This document shows positions 1-8,794 of a stretch of 64,000 nucleotides of DNA, in pieces (the first letter of the stretch is position 1; the number at the start of each line of letters is the position of its first letter). The position numbers and the translations under genes were made by a program. Source of the DNA: Longimicrobiaceae bacterium (GTDB lineage Bacteria > Gemmatimonadota > Gemmatimonadetes > Longimicrobiales > Longimicrobiaceae); assembly GCA_036375715.1 (NCBI GenBank), contig DASVBS010000085.1, positions 1 to 64,000 of the forward strand. The letters run 5' to 3'. The notes under the pieces were generated by a model. That model did not search any database, was not told where the DNA came from, and saw only the letters and a list, made by a program, of their open reading frames with translations.

Positions 1-87
1 GGTCCGCTGGCATCGTGCTCAGTGCCGGTCTTAGAAAAGGAAGCCACAAAACCATCTGCAGCAGGCTCCCGACACCAAGCTTGAACG

Positions 88-822
88 TCATGCAGATCCA
101 CGCTTCGTGGCAATAAAGGCCATGCGCTGGGGCGGCAGCGGCACCCCTCCGTAGTGGTCCTGCCGCCGGACTTCGAAGCCCGAGCTCTGGAGAAGCTGCT
201 CGAGCTCGTCGGCGGAGAAGGTCCGCACCAGGTGCTCCTCTTCCGATCGACGCGGGCCGCCCTCCCATTCTCGAATGGTGGAGATCCGACGCGTGAGAAG
301 CGACCTGTCCGGATCCTCCACCACCTCCACATCGACCCGCCATCCCTCGCCCTCCCGCGACGCGCGATACCGCATCGGCTCCCACTCCGACCGCAACAGC
401 ACGTCGAAGATGAACAGGCCGTCGGGTCGCAGCGCCTGATAGACGCGCTGAAATAACGGGGCTAAATCGGCCTCGGCCGCCTCGGTCGCGAGGTAGCACA
501 ACACCTCCCCGATCGCGGTGATCCCCACGCACGGTGGAAATACGAATTCATAGACGGAGGCGCGCACGAACCGCGCACCCGGCGCGGTTGCCGCCGCGAT
601 CTCCAGCATGGCGGGAGAAATGTCGACCCCCACCACGTCATATCCCGCCTCGATCAGCTGTCGGGCCAACAGGCCGCTCCCGCAGCCAAGATCCACCACC
701 AGGCCACTGTGGAACCCCGCTTCGCGCAGCACGCCGAGCAGCCCGTCCGCCGACCGGATGGCAAAGTCACCAAAGCCCACGTGATGGATGTGGCTGAGGT
801 CGGCCCCGTAGAAATCTGCCAT
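88..822 (-). CDS. class I SAM-dependent methyltransferase
   Basis: A 244-residue cytosolic protein with the Rossmann-fold methyltransferase signature: motif I VVDLGCGSG at about residues 42-50, then VVGVDIS with the acidic residue expected to bind the SAM ribose, and a later segment (LRPDGLFIFDVL) matching the post-II region. The length is normal for a small stand-alone class I methyltransferase. The ATG at 822 is chosen because the N-terminal helix precedes motif I at the usual distance. It is monocistronic in view and divergent from the hydrolase at 1300. The substrate cannot be read from sequence; small-molecule O/N/C-methylation is most likely. The fold call is firm; the role is unknown. 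Confidence 0.85.
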   Translation of the reverse strand: MADFYGADLSHIHHVGFGDFAIRSADGLLGVLREAGFHSGLVVDLGCGSGLLARQLIEAGYDVVGVDISPAMLEIAAATAPGARFVRASVYEFVFPPCVGITAIGEVLCYLATEAAEADLAPLFQRVYQALRPDGLFIFDVLLRSEWEPMRYRASREGEGWRVDVEVVEDPDRSLLTRRISTIREWEGGPRRSEEEHLVRTFSADELEQLLQSSGFEVRRQDHYGGVPLPPQRMAFIATKRGSA

Positions 823-1299
823 GGTCTATCAGGGATGCTTCTACCGCGTTCCGACGTCTCACTACCGCGACATGATTATAGCCTAACGGTTGGCGCCGCT
901 GGATCTCTACTGCTCCAGCGCGCGTTACGTACGGGCAAACCATCGTCAGACGGCTCGCGTTGAGCCGGGGGCGACGAATAGCAATTCATACTGTCATGAC
1001 AGAGCCTTGACAGTCCACCGCATCCAGACGCCTATTGTCCGGGATCCAGTTGGAGCCCGCGCTGCAGGTTGAAGTCCCCAGGCAGGTCTTGGCGCCCTGA
1101 AAGCCAGCCCTCGTCGCGCCAGACGCTCTCTCGATCACGCTCCATCCACAGCCTCCCGTTCCCCAAGCCATCCTGAATCAGGGTGTCATCATCCGACAGT
1201 GCTGTGCCACCACGGCGATCGCGTAGGCCAACCGCGCCGTGACCAGCTATCGCTCGATCTAAACACTTCCTTTCCCCCACTCAACCACGTGACAGTACT
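823..1299. other. intergenic region between divergent genes, with TGACAG half-sites
   Basis: No convincing gene lies in this 477-bp gap; short open frames here have no recognisable domain. It holds the methyltransferase -10 box (875-880) and a cluster of dyad half-sites: the perfect palindrome CTGTCATGACAG (991-1002) and a further TGACAGT (1008-1014), which could bind a dimeric regulator serving either neighbour. Confidence 0.5.
870..880 (-). promoter_or_regulatory. candidate sigma-70 -10 box for the methyltransferase
   Basis: On the minus strand a perfect TATAAT (875-880) preceded by GGC lies about 50 bp upstream of the ATG at 822. The -35 region 17 bp further up is weak, so this would rely on the -10 element. 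Confidence 0.4.
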
Positions 1300-2607
1300 A
1301 TGCCAGAGCGCCCGGTGGTTCTCGTCCATGGCTATTCCGATTCACACAGAGGCTTTCGCGTTTGGAAGGAAATCCTCGACACAGACTTCGACGTTCGGGT
1401 AGCCTCATACAAGTCCCTGACCAACGAGATCAGCATCAAGGACATTGCGGAGGGATTCGATCGTGCGCTCAGGTGCCAAGCCGGCTTGGATCAGGACCAG
1501 GACTTCGATGCTATCGTCCATTCGACAGGCATGCTCGTCCTCCGTTCCTGGCTTACGACGTACCCGCGTCGCAAGGATCGGCTGAAGCATCTGATAGCGC
1601 TGGCGCCTGCAACCTGGGGGTCGCCGCTCGCTCACAAGGGGCGTAGCTGGCTCGGCTCGGTCTTCAAGGGGAGCAAGAACATCCTCCGTCCGGACTTCCT
1701 CGAGGCAGGGGACGGGGTGCTCGACGGACTGGAACTGGGAAGCCGTTTCACGTGGGATCTGGCCCACCGGGACCTGTTTGGCGCAGAGATCTACTATGGT
1801 CCCAGTCGATACACGCCTTACGTGTTCACCTTCTGTGGGACAGAGGATTATGGTGGCGTGCGGAAGATCGTGAATGAGCCCGGCACGGACGGGACGGTAC
1901 GCCTCGCGGGCGTTGCCCTCAACAGCCGCAAGGCGATTATCGACCTGACCGAAAGACCGCAAGACCCCAAACGCGCCTACTTCACTGGTTTCAAGAGCGT
2001 TGACGACCTTCCAGTAGTGCTCATCGATGGAGTGAACCACGGGACCATCATGAGCCGGCCGACGCCCGAGCTCGTGCAGCTCGTGCGCTCGGGACTTAAG
2101 GTCGGGAACAAGCCGGCCTATGACAAGTGGTTGCGGGAAGCAGAAAGGGTGTCATCCAAAGGGAAGGACGGACCATGGCAGCAGTTCGTGGTTCGACTCG
2201 TCGACGAGAGGGGGGATCCTATCCCTGACTACAACGTGCGCCTATTTGAAGGTCGTCACGAGCTTCATGACTTCACGGCCGACGTGCACGCTTATAGCGG
2301 AGACAAGAGTCTACGGAATTTCCACGTGAATGTGAGCGAGCTCGCTGATCAAAAATTCACGAACCTGAGGATGCGCCTGATCGCGAGTTCGGGCACTCAG
2401 CTGGTAGGATACGTCGGTTACGGAAACGGGACTGGCGCGTCGCCGCATCCGACGATGGAAGTCGTGCTGGACATCACAAACCTCGTTACCGGCGACACCA
2501 AGCTCTTCTACCCGTTCACGACCACCCTGGTGGAGATCAAGCTCAATCGAGAGCCGCTGCCGTTGAACGGCGAGAGCCGTTTGTGTAGGATTTTGCGTGA
2601 ACTGTAG
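1300..2607 (+). CDS. alpha/beta-hydrolase (lipase/esterase-like) with C-terminal extension
   Basis: A 435-residue protein. The N-terminal half is an alpha/beta hydrolase: PVVLVHGYSDS (residues 5-15) supplies the oxyanion region, and IVHSTGM puts the likely nucleophile at Ser75 (the usual GxSxG is written HSTG here). GTDGTVRLAG and VNHGTIM (candidate catalytic His) follow in the order seen in lipase- and phospholipase-like hydrolases. From about residue 285 to 435 a second region rich in beta-strand residues resembles an accessory sandwich domain; I cannot name it. There is no signal peptide, so it is probably cytosolic. The substrate is unknown, probably an ester or lipid. The stop codon directly abuts a tandem-repeat array (see 2607-2912). 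Confidence 0.7.
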   Translation: MPERPVVLVHGYSDSHRGFRVWKEILDTDFDVRVASYKSLTNEISIKDIAEGFDRALRCQAGLDQDQDFDAIVHSTGMLVLRSWLTTYPRRKDRLKHLIALAPATWGSPLAHKGRSWLGSVFKGSKNILRPDFLEAGDGVLDGLELGSRFTWDLAHRDLFGAEIYYGPSRYTPYVFTFCGTEDYGGVRKIVNEPGTDGTVRLAGVALNSRKAIIDLTERPQDPKRAYFTGFKSVDDLPVVLIDGVNHGTIMSRPTPELVQLVRSGLKVGNKPAYDKWLREAERVSSKGKDGPWQQFVVRLVDERGDPIPDYNVRLFEGRHELHDFTADVHAYSGDKSLRNFHVNVSELADQKFTNLRMRLIASSGTQLVGYVGYGNGTGASPHPTMEVVLDITNLVTGDTKLFYPFTTTLVEIKLNREPLPLNGESRLCRILREL

Positions 2608-2912
2608 GTTATCCGTTGGACGTTATCCGTTATCCGTCATCCGTTGTACGTTATCAGTTGGGACAGGTTGTTTGCCTCGAGATCGACTGGTCGCCGTGAT
2701 GGTTATTAGCCATCAGAGTCACAACCAGTCTACAGCGCACAGGCTTGTCGGCTGGCTACAAGATCAGACCATTGGAGCCGCTCGACGCCTGAGCGCCAAT
2801 GACTTTCATCAGCTGAGTGCACCCGCCCAATTTGAGCTCGACCGCCTGGTCCCGACTGATAACTGATAATTGATAACCCACAACGGATAACGGATAACGG
2901 ATAACGGATAAC
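2607..2912. repeat. structured intergenic element bounded by inverted heptamer arrays (element A)
   Basis: The left array (2607-2660) is built of GTTATCC units and ends in GTTATCAGTT; the right array (about 2857-2912) is its inverted counterpart, ending in four GGATAAC units. Both go from a CCG-type unit outside to a TGATAA-type unit inside. The core adds a closing stem (AGTTGGGACAGG against CCTGGTCCCGACT) and two nested hairpins: GACTGGT/ACCAGTC around TGATGG/CCATCA, and ATTGG/CCAAT around CGCTC/GAGCG. The element fills the whole gap between two convergent genes and touches both stop codons to within 5 bp. An open frame across it (2597-2866) has no recognisable domain and looks non-coding. 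Confidence 0.75.
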
Positions 2913-2917
2913 CTTCC

Positions 2918-4690
2918 TCAGTATCCCGGATTCTGCACCAGCGCCGGATTCCGATTCATCTCGTCCCGATGGATCGGCATGAAATACATCTTGTCATCCC
3001 AGGCGCGGTTCTGGATGCTCTGCACCTCGTAGCGATAATTGGTCCAGGTGCTCCGGTCGGTGCGGCTCGTTCCCTCGATGTAGATGTTGATCCCCCGCGC
3101 GTTCTCCGAGAATTCCTCCGGGGCGATCATCCACCGACGCACGTCGAAGAAGCGCTGCTCCTCATAGGCCATCTCGATCCGCCGTTCGTTGCGGTATTCC
3201 TCGCGCAGCGCATCCTGCCCCATGGAGGCCGAAAGCTCGGGCATCCCCGCCCGCCGCCGGATCTGATTGAGCGCCATCACCGCATCATCCAGCTCCCCCA
3301 GCTCGATCGAGGCCTCGGCGTAGTTCAGCAGGATCTCCGCGTAACGGAAGAAGATCCAGGGGATCTCCTGCTTAGTGAACTGATGGTTCACGGTCGGATC
3401 GATGAACTTCCGCAGATAGTATCCCGAATAGCTCCCATTCCAGTCCTCGATCGGGCTGTCGCGGGTATCTACCCCCGGAAACGTACGCCCGTCGGGGAGG
3501 GTCAGCCGGCGGAATGTCTGGATGATGCCGTAAGGCTCGATCTCCATCACGTCGTCTGGACGCTCTCGCCATTCGGCCCCGTCGTACAGGATGGTCCCGT
3601 AGAAGCGCGGATCGCGGCTGTCGTACGGCGAGGCCGCGTGCTCGGGATTGCCCCAGTCGAACGGAGCGCCGTCCAGCATCCGGTAGTCGTCGACCAGGTT
3701 CTGGGTGGGCGTGTTCCCGGCCCAGTTGTGGAATCCGTTGGGGCCATTGTGCAGCCCGGGGTGGTAGCCGTCGTCCCGCGTGCGCAGGAAGAACCGACTG
3801 AGGATCACCTCCTCGCTGATCTTCTGGAGGAACAGGTCCGCGTAGTTCTGCGCTGCTTCCTCGGGCGTAGCAGGATCCGGCCGGAAGAGACCATACACGC
3901 CGAGATCCATCACCTCCTTGGCGGCATCCTTCGCGGCGCGCCACATCGCCTGTCGATCCTGCGGCGTGGTATAGCCCGTTTCGGCCATGCCACTCGGGTT
4001 CTCGTGATACAGGTCGCTGGCCGCGTAGAGCAGCACACGAGCTTTGAGCGCCAATGCGGCCCCTTTGGTTGCCCTTCCCAGGTTCGAAGCTTCCACCGGT
4101 AGCAGCTCGGCAGCCTGGGTAGCGTCCGCCAGGATGAAGTCGACCGTTTCCTCGAAGCTGCTCCGCGGGATCTCGTAGTCGTCATTCAGGCCGTACACTT
4201 CGGTGACCAGAGGCACCCCTCCGTACATGCGCAGCAGATTGTGGTAGAAGTAGGCGCGCAGGAAAAGCGCTTCCCCCTTCATCTGCCGCTTCCGCTCCTC
4301 GTCGTACGTGGTCGAGTCGATCCTCGAGAGGACGAGGTTCGCCTGACGGATGCGGAAGTAATTGTCCCCCCAGTCGAAATGGTTGAAGCGACCGTCGTCG
4401 ATCGCCCCGCGGTCACTGGGGGAGATGATGGCCTGTACGACCTTGTCGGTATTGTAGCCGTGGACGAAATGGGCCTCGTCGCTCAGGGAGCTGAGCATGA
4501 TCTCGTAGAGACCGTGTCCCATCCCCAGATAGATGTCGTTGAGGAATGCCTGCGTGAGGTTCGGATCCTCGAAGATGGCCTCTTCCGCGATCTGATCCTT
4601 GGGTGAGACGTCCAGAACGGACGAATCACACGCTGCCAGCCCGCAAACGGCCAGGAGGGCAGCTCCGACCAGAGAAAGATGGTGCCTCAT
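2918..4690 (-). CDS. RagB/SusD-family outer-membrane glycan-binding lipoprotein
   Basis: A 590-residue surface lipoprotein that captures oligosaccharides and works as the lid of the adjacent SusC-type channel. A lipoprotein signal ends at Cys21 (GLAAC), followed by the SusD N-terminal block (DVSPKDQIAEEAIFED), the TPR-like middle (GEALFLRAYFYHNLLRMYGG) and the conserved C-terminal motifs LNQIRRRAGMP and RRIEMAYEEQRFFDVRRW; it ends in the usual NPGY. I take the ATG at 4690, which has GGAGGG upstream; an ATG at 4702 overlaps the SusC stop codon and would add four residues. It lies directly downstream of susC, as expected. The glycan specificity is unknown. Confidence 0.95.
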   Translation of the reverse strand: MRHHLSLVGAALLAVCGLAACDSSVLDVSPKDQIAEEAIFEDPNLTQAFLNDIYLGMGHGLYEIMLSSLSDEAHFVHGYNTDKVVQAIISPSDRGAIDDGRFNHFDWGDNYFRIRQANLVLSRIDSTTYDEERKRQMKGEALFLRAYFYHNLLRMYGGVPLVTEVYGLNDDYEIPRSSFEETVDFILADATQAAELLPVEASNLGRATKGAALALKARVLLYAASDLYHENPSGMAETGYTTPQDRQAMWRAAKDAAKEVMDLGVYGLFRPDPATPEEAAQNYADLFLQKISEEVILSRFFLRTRDDGYHPGLHNGPNGFHNWAGNTPTQNLVDDYRMLDGAPFDWGNPEHAASPYDSRDPRFYGTILYDGAEWRERPDDVMEIEPYGIIQTFRRLTLPDGRTFPGVDTRDSPIEDWNGSYSGYYLRKFIDPTVNHQFTKQEIPWIFFRYAEILLNYAEASIELGELDDAVMALNQIRRRAGMPELSASMGQDALREEYRNERRIEMAYEEQRFFDVRRWMIAPEEFSENARGINIYIEGTSRTDRSTWTNYRYEVQSIQNRAWDDKMYFMPIHRDEMNRNPALVQNPGY

Positions 4691-4701
4691 GATGCCCTCC
4701 A

Positions 4702-7700
4702 TCAGAATGTGACGGTCGTTCCGACATTGAACACGCGCTTCTGGGGGTAGTACATGCCCTGCGGATGACGAACTTCAGGATCCATGTACTTGAACTTGTC
4801 CCAGGTGAGGAGGTTGAATGCTCCCACGTAGACGCGCATGGCGTCGATTCCGAGGGCAGCGGTGAGGCGCGCCGGCAGCGTATAGCCGACGTCAACCGTC
4901 TTGAGCCGGATGTAGTCGGTGCTCCTGAGGAAATAGGTGTTGTCGTTCGCGACCCAGTACTCGTCCTGGCGATTGTACGCCCGGGGATGCTTCGAATTGG
5001 GACTCTCGGGCGTCCAGCGGTTCTCGGCGAAGGCCTTCAGGTAGTTGCCAATGTCGCCGGAGAGCGTCTCCAGGTACTGGACGCCGCCCATGGCCCCCTG
5101 AAAGAAGACGCTCGCATCGAAGTCGCGGTACTGCAGACCCAGCGTCAGCCCGCCGTTGAAGGTCGGCTCGCTGTTCTTGTTGATCCGCACCCGGTCGTCG
5201 CTGTTGATCATCCCATCGTCGTTGACATCCTCGAAGATGATGTCGCCGGGTCGCGCGCCGGGCCAATGCGGATACGCGTCCACCGCCGCCTGATCCTCGA
5301 AGACGCCGATCGCCTTGTAATACAGTCCCGTCCCCATCCGCCGCCCGGTGGAGCGCTGCCACTCGGGCGCGCCAGCGGGTTCATCCCAGTCGATGATCTT
5401 GTTCTGGGAGTAACCCAGGTTGAGGGTGATGTCGTAGGAGGTCCTCTCCCCGACCGCGTCACTCCAGCTCAGGCTCCCGTCCCACCCCCAGCTCGCGACT
5501 TCGCCGATGTTCTCCCGCGGCAGGCTGAGGCCGCTGGTCTGCGGAACGGAGGCGTTTCGCCAGTGGAGGATGTCCTTCCTCCGGTAGTTGTAGTAGTCGA
5601 ATACGAATGACAATCGGTGATCGAACAGCGCACCCTCGACGCCGACGTCGAGCTGGTTCGCCACCTCCCAGGTGACATTCGGATTGGGGGTGCGCGTCTG
5701 ATAGACGCTCTTGGCTTCCTGGTCGATGTCGAAGACGTAGCCACCCCCGAACCCGTACGTGGCGAGGTACTGCCACTCGTCGATTCGGTCGTTGCCGGTC
5801 TGCCCCCACGAAGCGCGCAGCTTCAGATCGTCGAAAATCGGAACGGCGTTCCGGAAGAAGTCTTCCTCGGACAGGCGCCAGCCCGCCGAGACCGCGGGGA
5901 AGAAGCCGAACCGCTTTTCTTCCGGGAAGATGTATGAGCCGTCGTATCGGCCCACGAACTCGAGGAGATACTTGTCGTGGTAGTCGTAGTTGATGCGCGT
6001 GAAGTAGTTCTGCCGCGCGGAAACGCTGGCGCTCCCCCAGTTGTTCTTCTCGGCGTCGCCCCCGGCGAACATCTGATCGATCTGATCGGAGACGAAATGC
6101 TTGCGAAAAGCACCGAGATTTTCGCCTTCTCCCGTCTGTCGCTCGACGCCTCCCAGTATCGCGAGCGAGTGGGAGCCGAAGTCGCGACGATACTCGGTGA
6201 CGAAGTTGAGTAGCGCGCTCTCGTATCGCTCGTTGGCTTGCTCCAGCTCAGGCTCGCTGTAGCCTCGCTGCGCAGGCTGAAGGACGGGCTCTCCGTTGGC
6301 GTCCCGCGTCTCGTAGTCCCAGGTGTACAGCGTCCAGGGAGTCCTCCACGTCTTGCGGTACCGGCTCATATGGTCCAGCGCCGCCGTTGCCCGCAGCGTC
6401 AATCCGTCTATACCGGGAACGGCGAAGTCGAAACCGAGATTCCCCTGCAGGTAATAGCGCTCATCGTTGTCGTAGCCGGTCGCCGGCGTGCCGATCACGA
6501 CGGGGTTGTCACCATACTGGATATCCGGACCGGGAAGACCATTGGGCCAGTACGCGGGCATGTTCGGCTTGCCCATCATGACGGCCTGGAAGAGGTAGAA
6601 TGAGCTTCTAGTCGGAAGGTTCCGGTCTTCCAGACGACCCGTCACATCAAATCGGAGGGCCAGGTTGTCTGTGATCTCGCCGTCGATATTGCTGCGGAAG
6701 CTGTACTGGTTGTAACGGGTGGCGCTGTTTCGGTAGAAGCCGTCTTCGGTGAGACCGCCGAGCGAGAGGTAGTAACGCATGCGCTCGCCACCGCCACGCA
6801 GCGACACGTCGCCGCGCGACTGCATGGATACCGGCTTGATTACTTCCTGGAACCAGTCGGTATTCGGATAGAGCCAGGGATCGGCTCCTTCGCGGAAATT
6901 GCGGATTTCCTCCTCGCTGTAACGCGGCGTCCTGTCGCGGTACATGTCGATCTCATTGAGCATCGCCATGTACGTCGCGGCGTCCGCCATCTCCGGCAGG
7001 CGAGTGGGCTGATTGAACCCGTGGTTGACCGACACGGAAAGGGTCGGCTCGCCGCTCGTGCCTCGCTTCGTCGTCACCAGGATCACGCCGTTCGCGGCGC
7101 GAGATCCGTAGATCGCCGCCGAGGCATCCTTCAGAACGCTGATGCTTTCGATGTCCTGCGGCGCGATCCGCTCGAGGCCGCCGGCGCGATTCGGAACTCC
7201 GTCGATGACGACGAGCGGACTGTTGTCGTTCAGCGTCTGGCTGCCGCGAATCCGGATGCTCGAACCGTCGAATCCCGGCTCTCCACTGGCGTTTACGGTC
7301 ACCACGCCCGGGAGCTTGCCACCGACCGAGTTCGACAGGTTGGGAATGGGCACCGACTCCAGTTCCTCACCGTCCACCGCGGAGACGGCGCCCGTCAGCG
7401 TCTCCTTCCTCTGCGTCCCGTAGCCCACCGCCACGATGCCTTCCAGCTCGAGCGCCTGTGGGGTGAGCGAGATCGCGACGTTTGCGACACCACCAGCCGT
7501 CACCGAAACGTCTACGGTCTGCCCACTGTACCCGATGAGGCTCGCTCGCAGGGTATGATCTCCCGCCGGCACGCCTTCGATGGCGAACGTGCCAGTCGCG
7601 CCCGACGTAGTGCCTATGCTCGTTCCGACGACCTGAATGCTGACGCCGGATAGAGGCTGCCCATTGTCGTCGGCCACGGTTCCAGTAACCCGCCCCACCG

Positions 7701-7779
7701 CCTGCGCCCCCACCATGGTCGGCAAAGTCGCCGCCATGGCTGCAAAAATTGAGATTAAAGATACCGCTCTGACCCGCAT
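4702..7779 (-). CDS. SusC/RagA-family TonB-linked outer-membrane transporter
   Basis: A 1025-residue TonB-dependent channel that imports the glycan bound by SusD. Signal peptide at residues 1-25; a carboxypeptidase-regulatory-like domain (GTVADDNGQPLSGVSIQVVG) at about 30-110; the plug beginning GIVAVGYGTQRKETLTGAVS, diagnostic of SusC; then a beta-barrel ending NVGTTVTF with a terminal Phe. The ATG at 7779 has a strong ribosome-binding site (GGAGGTG, about 5 bp away); an in-frame start at 7908 would add 43 residues that do not look like protein. Last but one gene of the unit 11685 to 2918. A GC-rich hairpin lies in the leader (7812-7837). Confidence 0.95.
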   Translation of the reverse strand: MRVRAVSLISIFAAMAATLPTMVGAQAVGRVTGTVADDNGQPLSGVSIQVVGTSIGTTSGATGTFAIEGVPAGDHTLRASLIGYSGQTVDVSVTAGGVANVAISLTPQALELEGIVAVGYGTQRKETLTGAVSAVDGEELESVPIPNLSNSVGGKLPGVVTVNASGEPGFDGSSIRIRGSQTLNDNSPLVVIDGVPNRAGGLERIAPQDIESISVLKDASAAIYGSRAANGVILVTTKRGTSGEPTLSVSVNHGFNQPTRLPEMADAATYMAMLNEIDMYRDRTPRYSEEEIRNFREGADPWLYPNTDWFQEVIKPVSMQSRGDVSLRGGGERMRYYLSLGGLTEDGFYRNSATRYNQYSFRSNIDGEITDNLALRFDVTGRLEDRNLPTRSSFYLFQAVMMGKPNMPAYWPNGLPGPDIQYGDNPVVIGTPATGYDNDERYYLQGNLGFDFAVPGIDGLTLRATAALDHMSRYRKTWRTPWTLYTWDYETRDANGEPVLQPAQRGYSEPELEQANERYESALLNFVTEYRRDFGSHSLAILGGVERQTGEGENLGAFRKHFVSDQIDQMFAGGDAEKNNWGSASVSARQNYFTRINYDYHDKYLLEFVGRYDGSYIFPEEKRFGFFPAVSAGWRLSEEDFFRNAVPIFDDLKLRASWGQTGNDRIDEWQYLATYGFGGGYVFDIDQEAKSVYQTRTPNPNVTWEVANQLDVGVEGALFDHRLSFVFDYYNYRRKDILHWRNASVPQTSGLSLPRENIGEVASWGWDGSLSWSDAVGERTSYDITLNLGYSQNKIIDWDEPAGAPEWQRSTGRRMGTGLYYKAIGVFEDQAAVDAYPHWPGARPGDIIFEDVNDDGMINSDDRVRINKNSEPTFNGGLTLGLQYRDFDASVFFQGAMGGVQYLETLSGDIGNYLKAFAENRWTPESPNSKHPRAYNRQDEYWVANDNTYFLRSTDYIRLKTVDVGYTLPARLTAALGIDAMRVYVGAFNLLTWDKFKYMDPEVRHPQGMYYPQKRVFNVGTTVTF

Positions 7780-7811
7780 GGGACACCTCCGGAGGAGAAT
7801 GGTGGTGAGTC

Positions 7812-7837
7812 CCGCCCCCGTCTTAGCGCGGGGGCGG
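7812..7837 (-). promoter_or_regulatory. GC-rich hairpin in the susC leader
   Basis: Nine-bp arms CCGCCCCCG and CGGGGGCGG separated by 8 nt, between the TIM-barrel gene and susC and about 30 bp before the susC ribosome-binding site. There is no U-tract, so it is more likely an RNA-stability or partial-attenuation structure setting susCD expression than a full terminator. Confidence 0.55.
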
Positions 7838-7915
7838 AGGGCCGATGGTGAGAGGCCGATCGGCGGCTGAGCGATGCTTACGCGGATCGGCTCGGGCACG
7901 CCGTCCACGCTGCAG

Positions 7916-8794
7916 CTAGCCGCCGAAGAGATCTCTCATGAACCTGGAATTCCAGTGATATGACTCCATGAGGTCCGCGCCTTGGGGCACTGCGCCCTCG
8001 ATCTGAACCCACCCGGAATAGTCGATCTCCGCGAGCGCGTCCTTCACGCGCTCGAAATCGATCACCCCCTTTCCCAGCAGAGCTCCGTTTTCCTTCGCGT
8101 GCACCTCGCAGATGAGCTCGCTCCCGAGCTCGCGGATTTCGCTGTAGACGTCGTAGCCCATCTGATTGGAGTTGGCGACGTCGTAGTAGACGCGCACATT
8201 CGGGGACCCCACCGCGTCGATGATCTCCCGGTGCTCGTCTGCGCTGAGCCACGACTCGATGCCCAGTATGACGCCCGCGTCCTCGGCCCTCGGCGCGACC
8301 CGCTTGAGCCGCCGGACGACTTCGCGCTGCCCCTCGGCATCGTTCTTCAGATCGTTGTGGTTGAAGAAGGCGAGCAGGATCACTTCCAGGGACATTGCGC
8401 CTGCCAGGTCGATGCTGTCGCGCACCCATGTCTCGGTGATCGCCTCCGACTTGTAGGGCACCTGGTTGAGGATCCCGAGCGCGAGGCTCGCAATGGCAAC
8501 TCCGTGCTGCCGAGCAGCATCCTCGAACGCCTTCCTCTTGCCAGCATCGAGGAAGGAAGACGGGTTCTCTCCGAGATCGAGCTGCACCCCATCGAGGCCC
8601 AATGTGCGGGCGATTGCGAATGAGCCGGGATCGGATCTCTTCCCCAGCGACCAGTCGCAGGCGCCGAGCCGTACATTGGGACGCCAGATGCCGTCTGCTC
8701 GTGCCCGGGAGGTGCCGAAGCCGACCATCCCGGCGAGCAGCATCGTTCTCCGTAGCGCCTCGCGCCGAGTGAGCATTTCAGGCAGGCAGGTCAT
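7916..8794 (-). CDS. exported sugar-phosphate isomerase/epimerase-like TIM-barrel protein
   Basis: A 292-residue protein of the xylose-isomerase-like TIM-barrel superfamily (AP endonuclease 2 fold). The N-terminus has twin-arginine features (TRREALRRTMLLAGMVG, about residues 9-25) followed by an Ala-rich cleavage region, implying Tat export to the periplasm. Barrel landmarks: RLGACDWSLGK, LDGVQLDLG, GIESWL, YYDVANSNQMGYD and EVHAKENG, whose Glu/His/Asp residues match the metal-binding positions of the family. It overlaps the upstream c-haem gene by 4 bp (ATGA), so the two are probably translationally coupled. Exported members of this family act on oxidised (keto) glycosides in some Bacteroidota pathways; that role here is an inference. 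Confidence 0.85.
   Translation of the reverse strand: MTCLPEMLTRREALRRTMLLAGMVGFGTSRARADGIWRPNVRLGACDWSLGKRSDPGSFAIARTLGLDGVQLDLGENPSSFLDAGKRKAFEDAARQHGVAIASLALGILNQVPYKSEAITETWVRDSIDLAGAMSLEVILLAFFNHNDLKNDAEGQREVVRRLKRVAPRAEDAGVILGIESWLSADEHREIIDAVGSPNVRVYYDVANSNQMGYDVYSEIRELGSELICEVHAKENGALLGKGVIDFERVKDALAEIDYSGWVQIEGAVPQGADLMESYHWNSRFMRDLFGG

Noticed and set aside
2597-2866. Open frame of 89 codons across element A
   Set aside because: Its first third is translated heptamer array, no domain is recognisable, and the region is better explained as a folded non-coding element. I considered a four-helix-bundle gene, a type I recall near such arrays, but the wording does not fit.
2969-4102. Long open frame opposite susD, and similar ones opposite susC (4765-5610), the c-haem gene (9013-9912) and the FAD gene (12989-14389)
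   Set aside because: High G+C gives long antisense frames; composition is biased and no domain is visible, while the sense genes are well-supported families.
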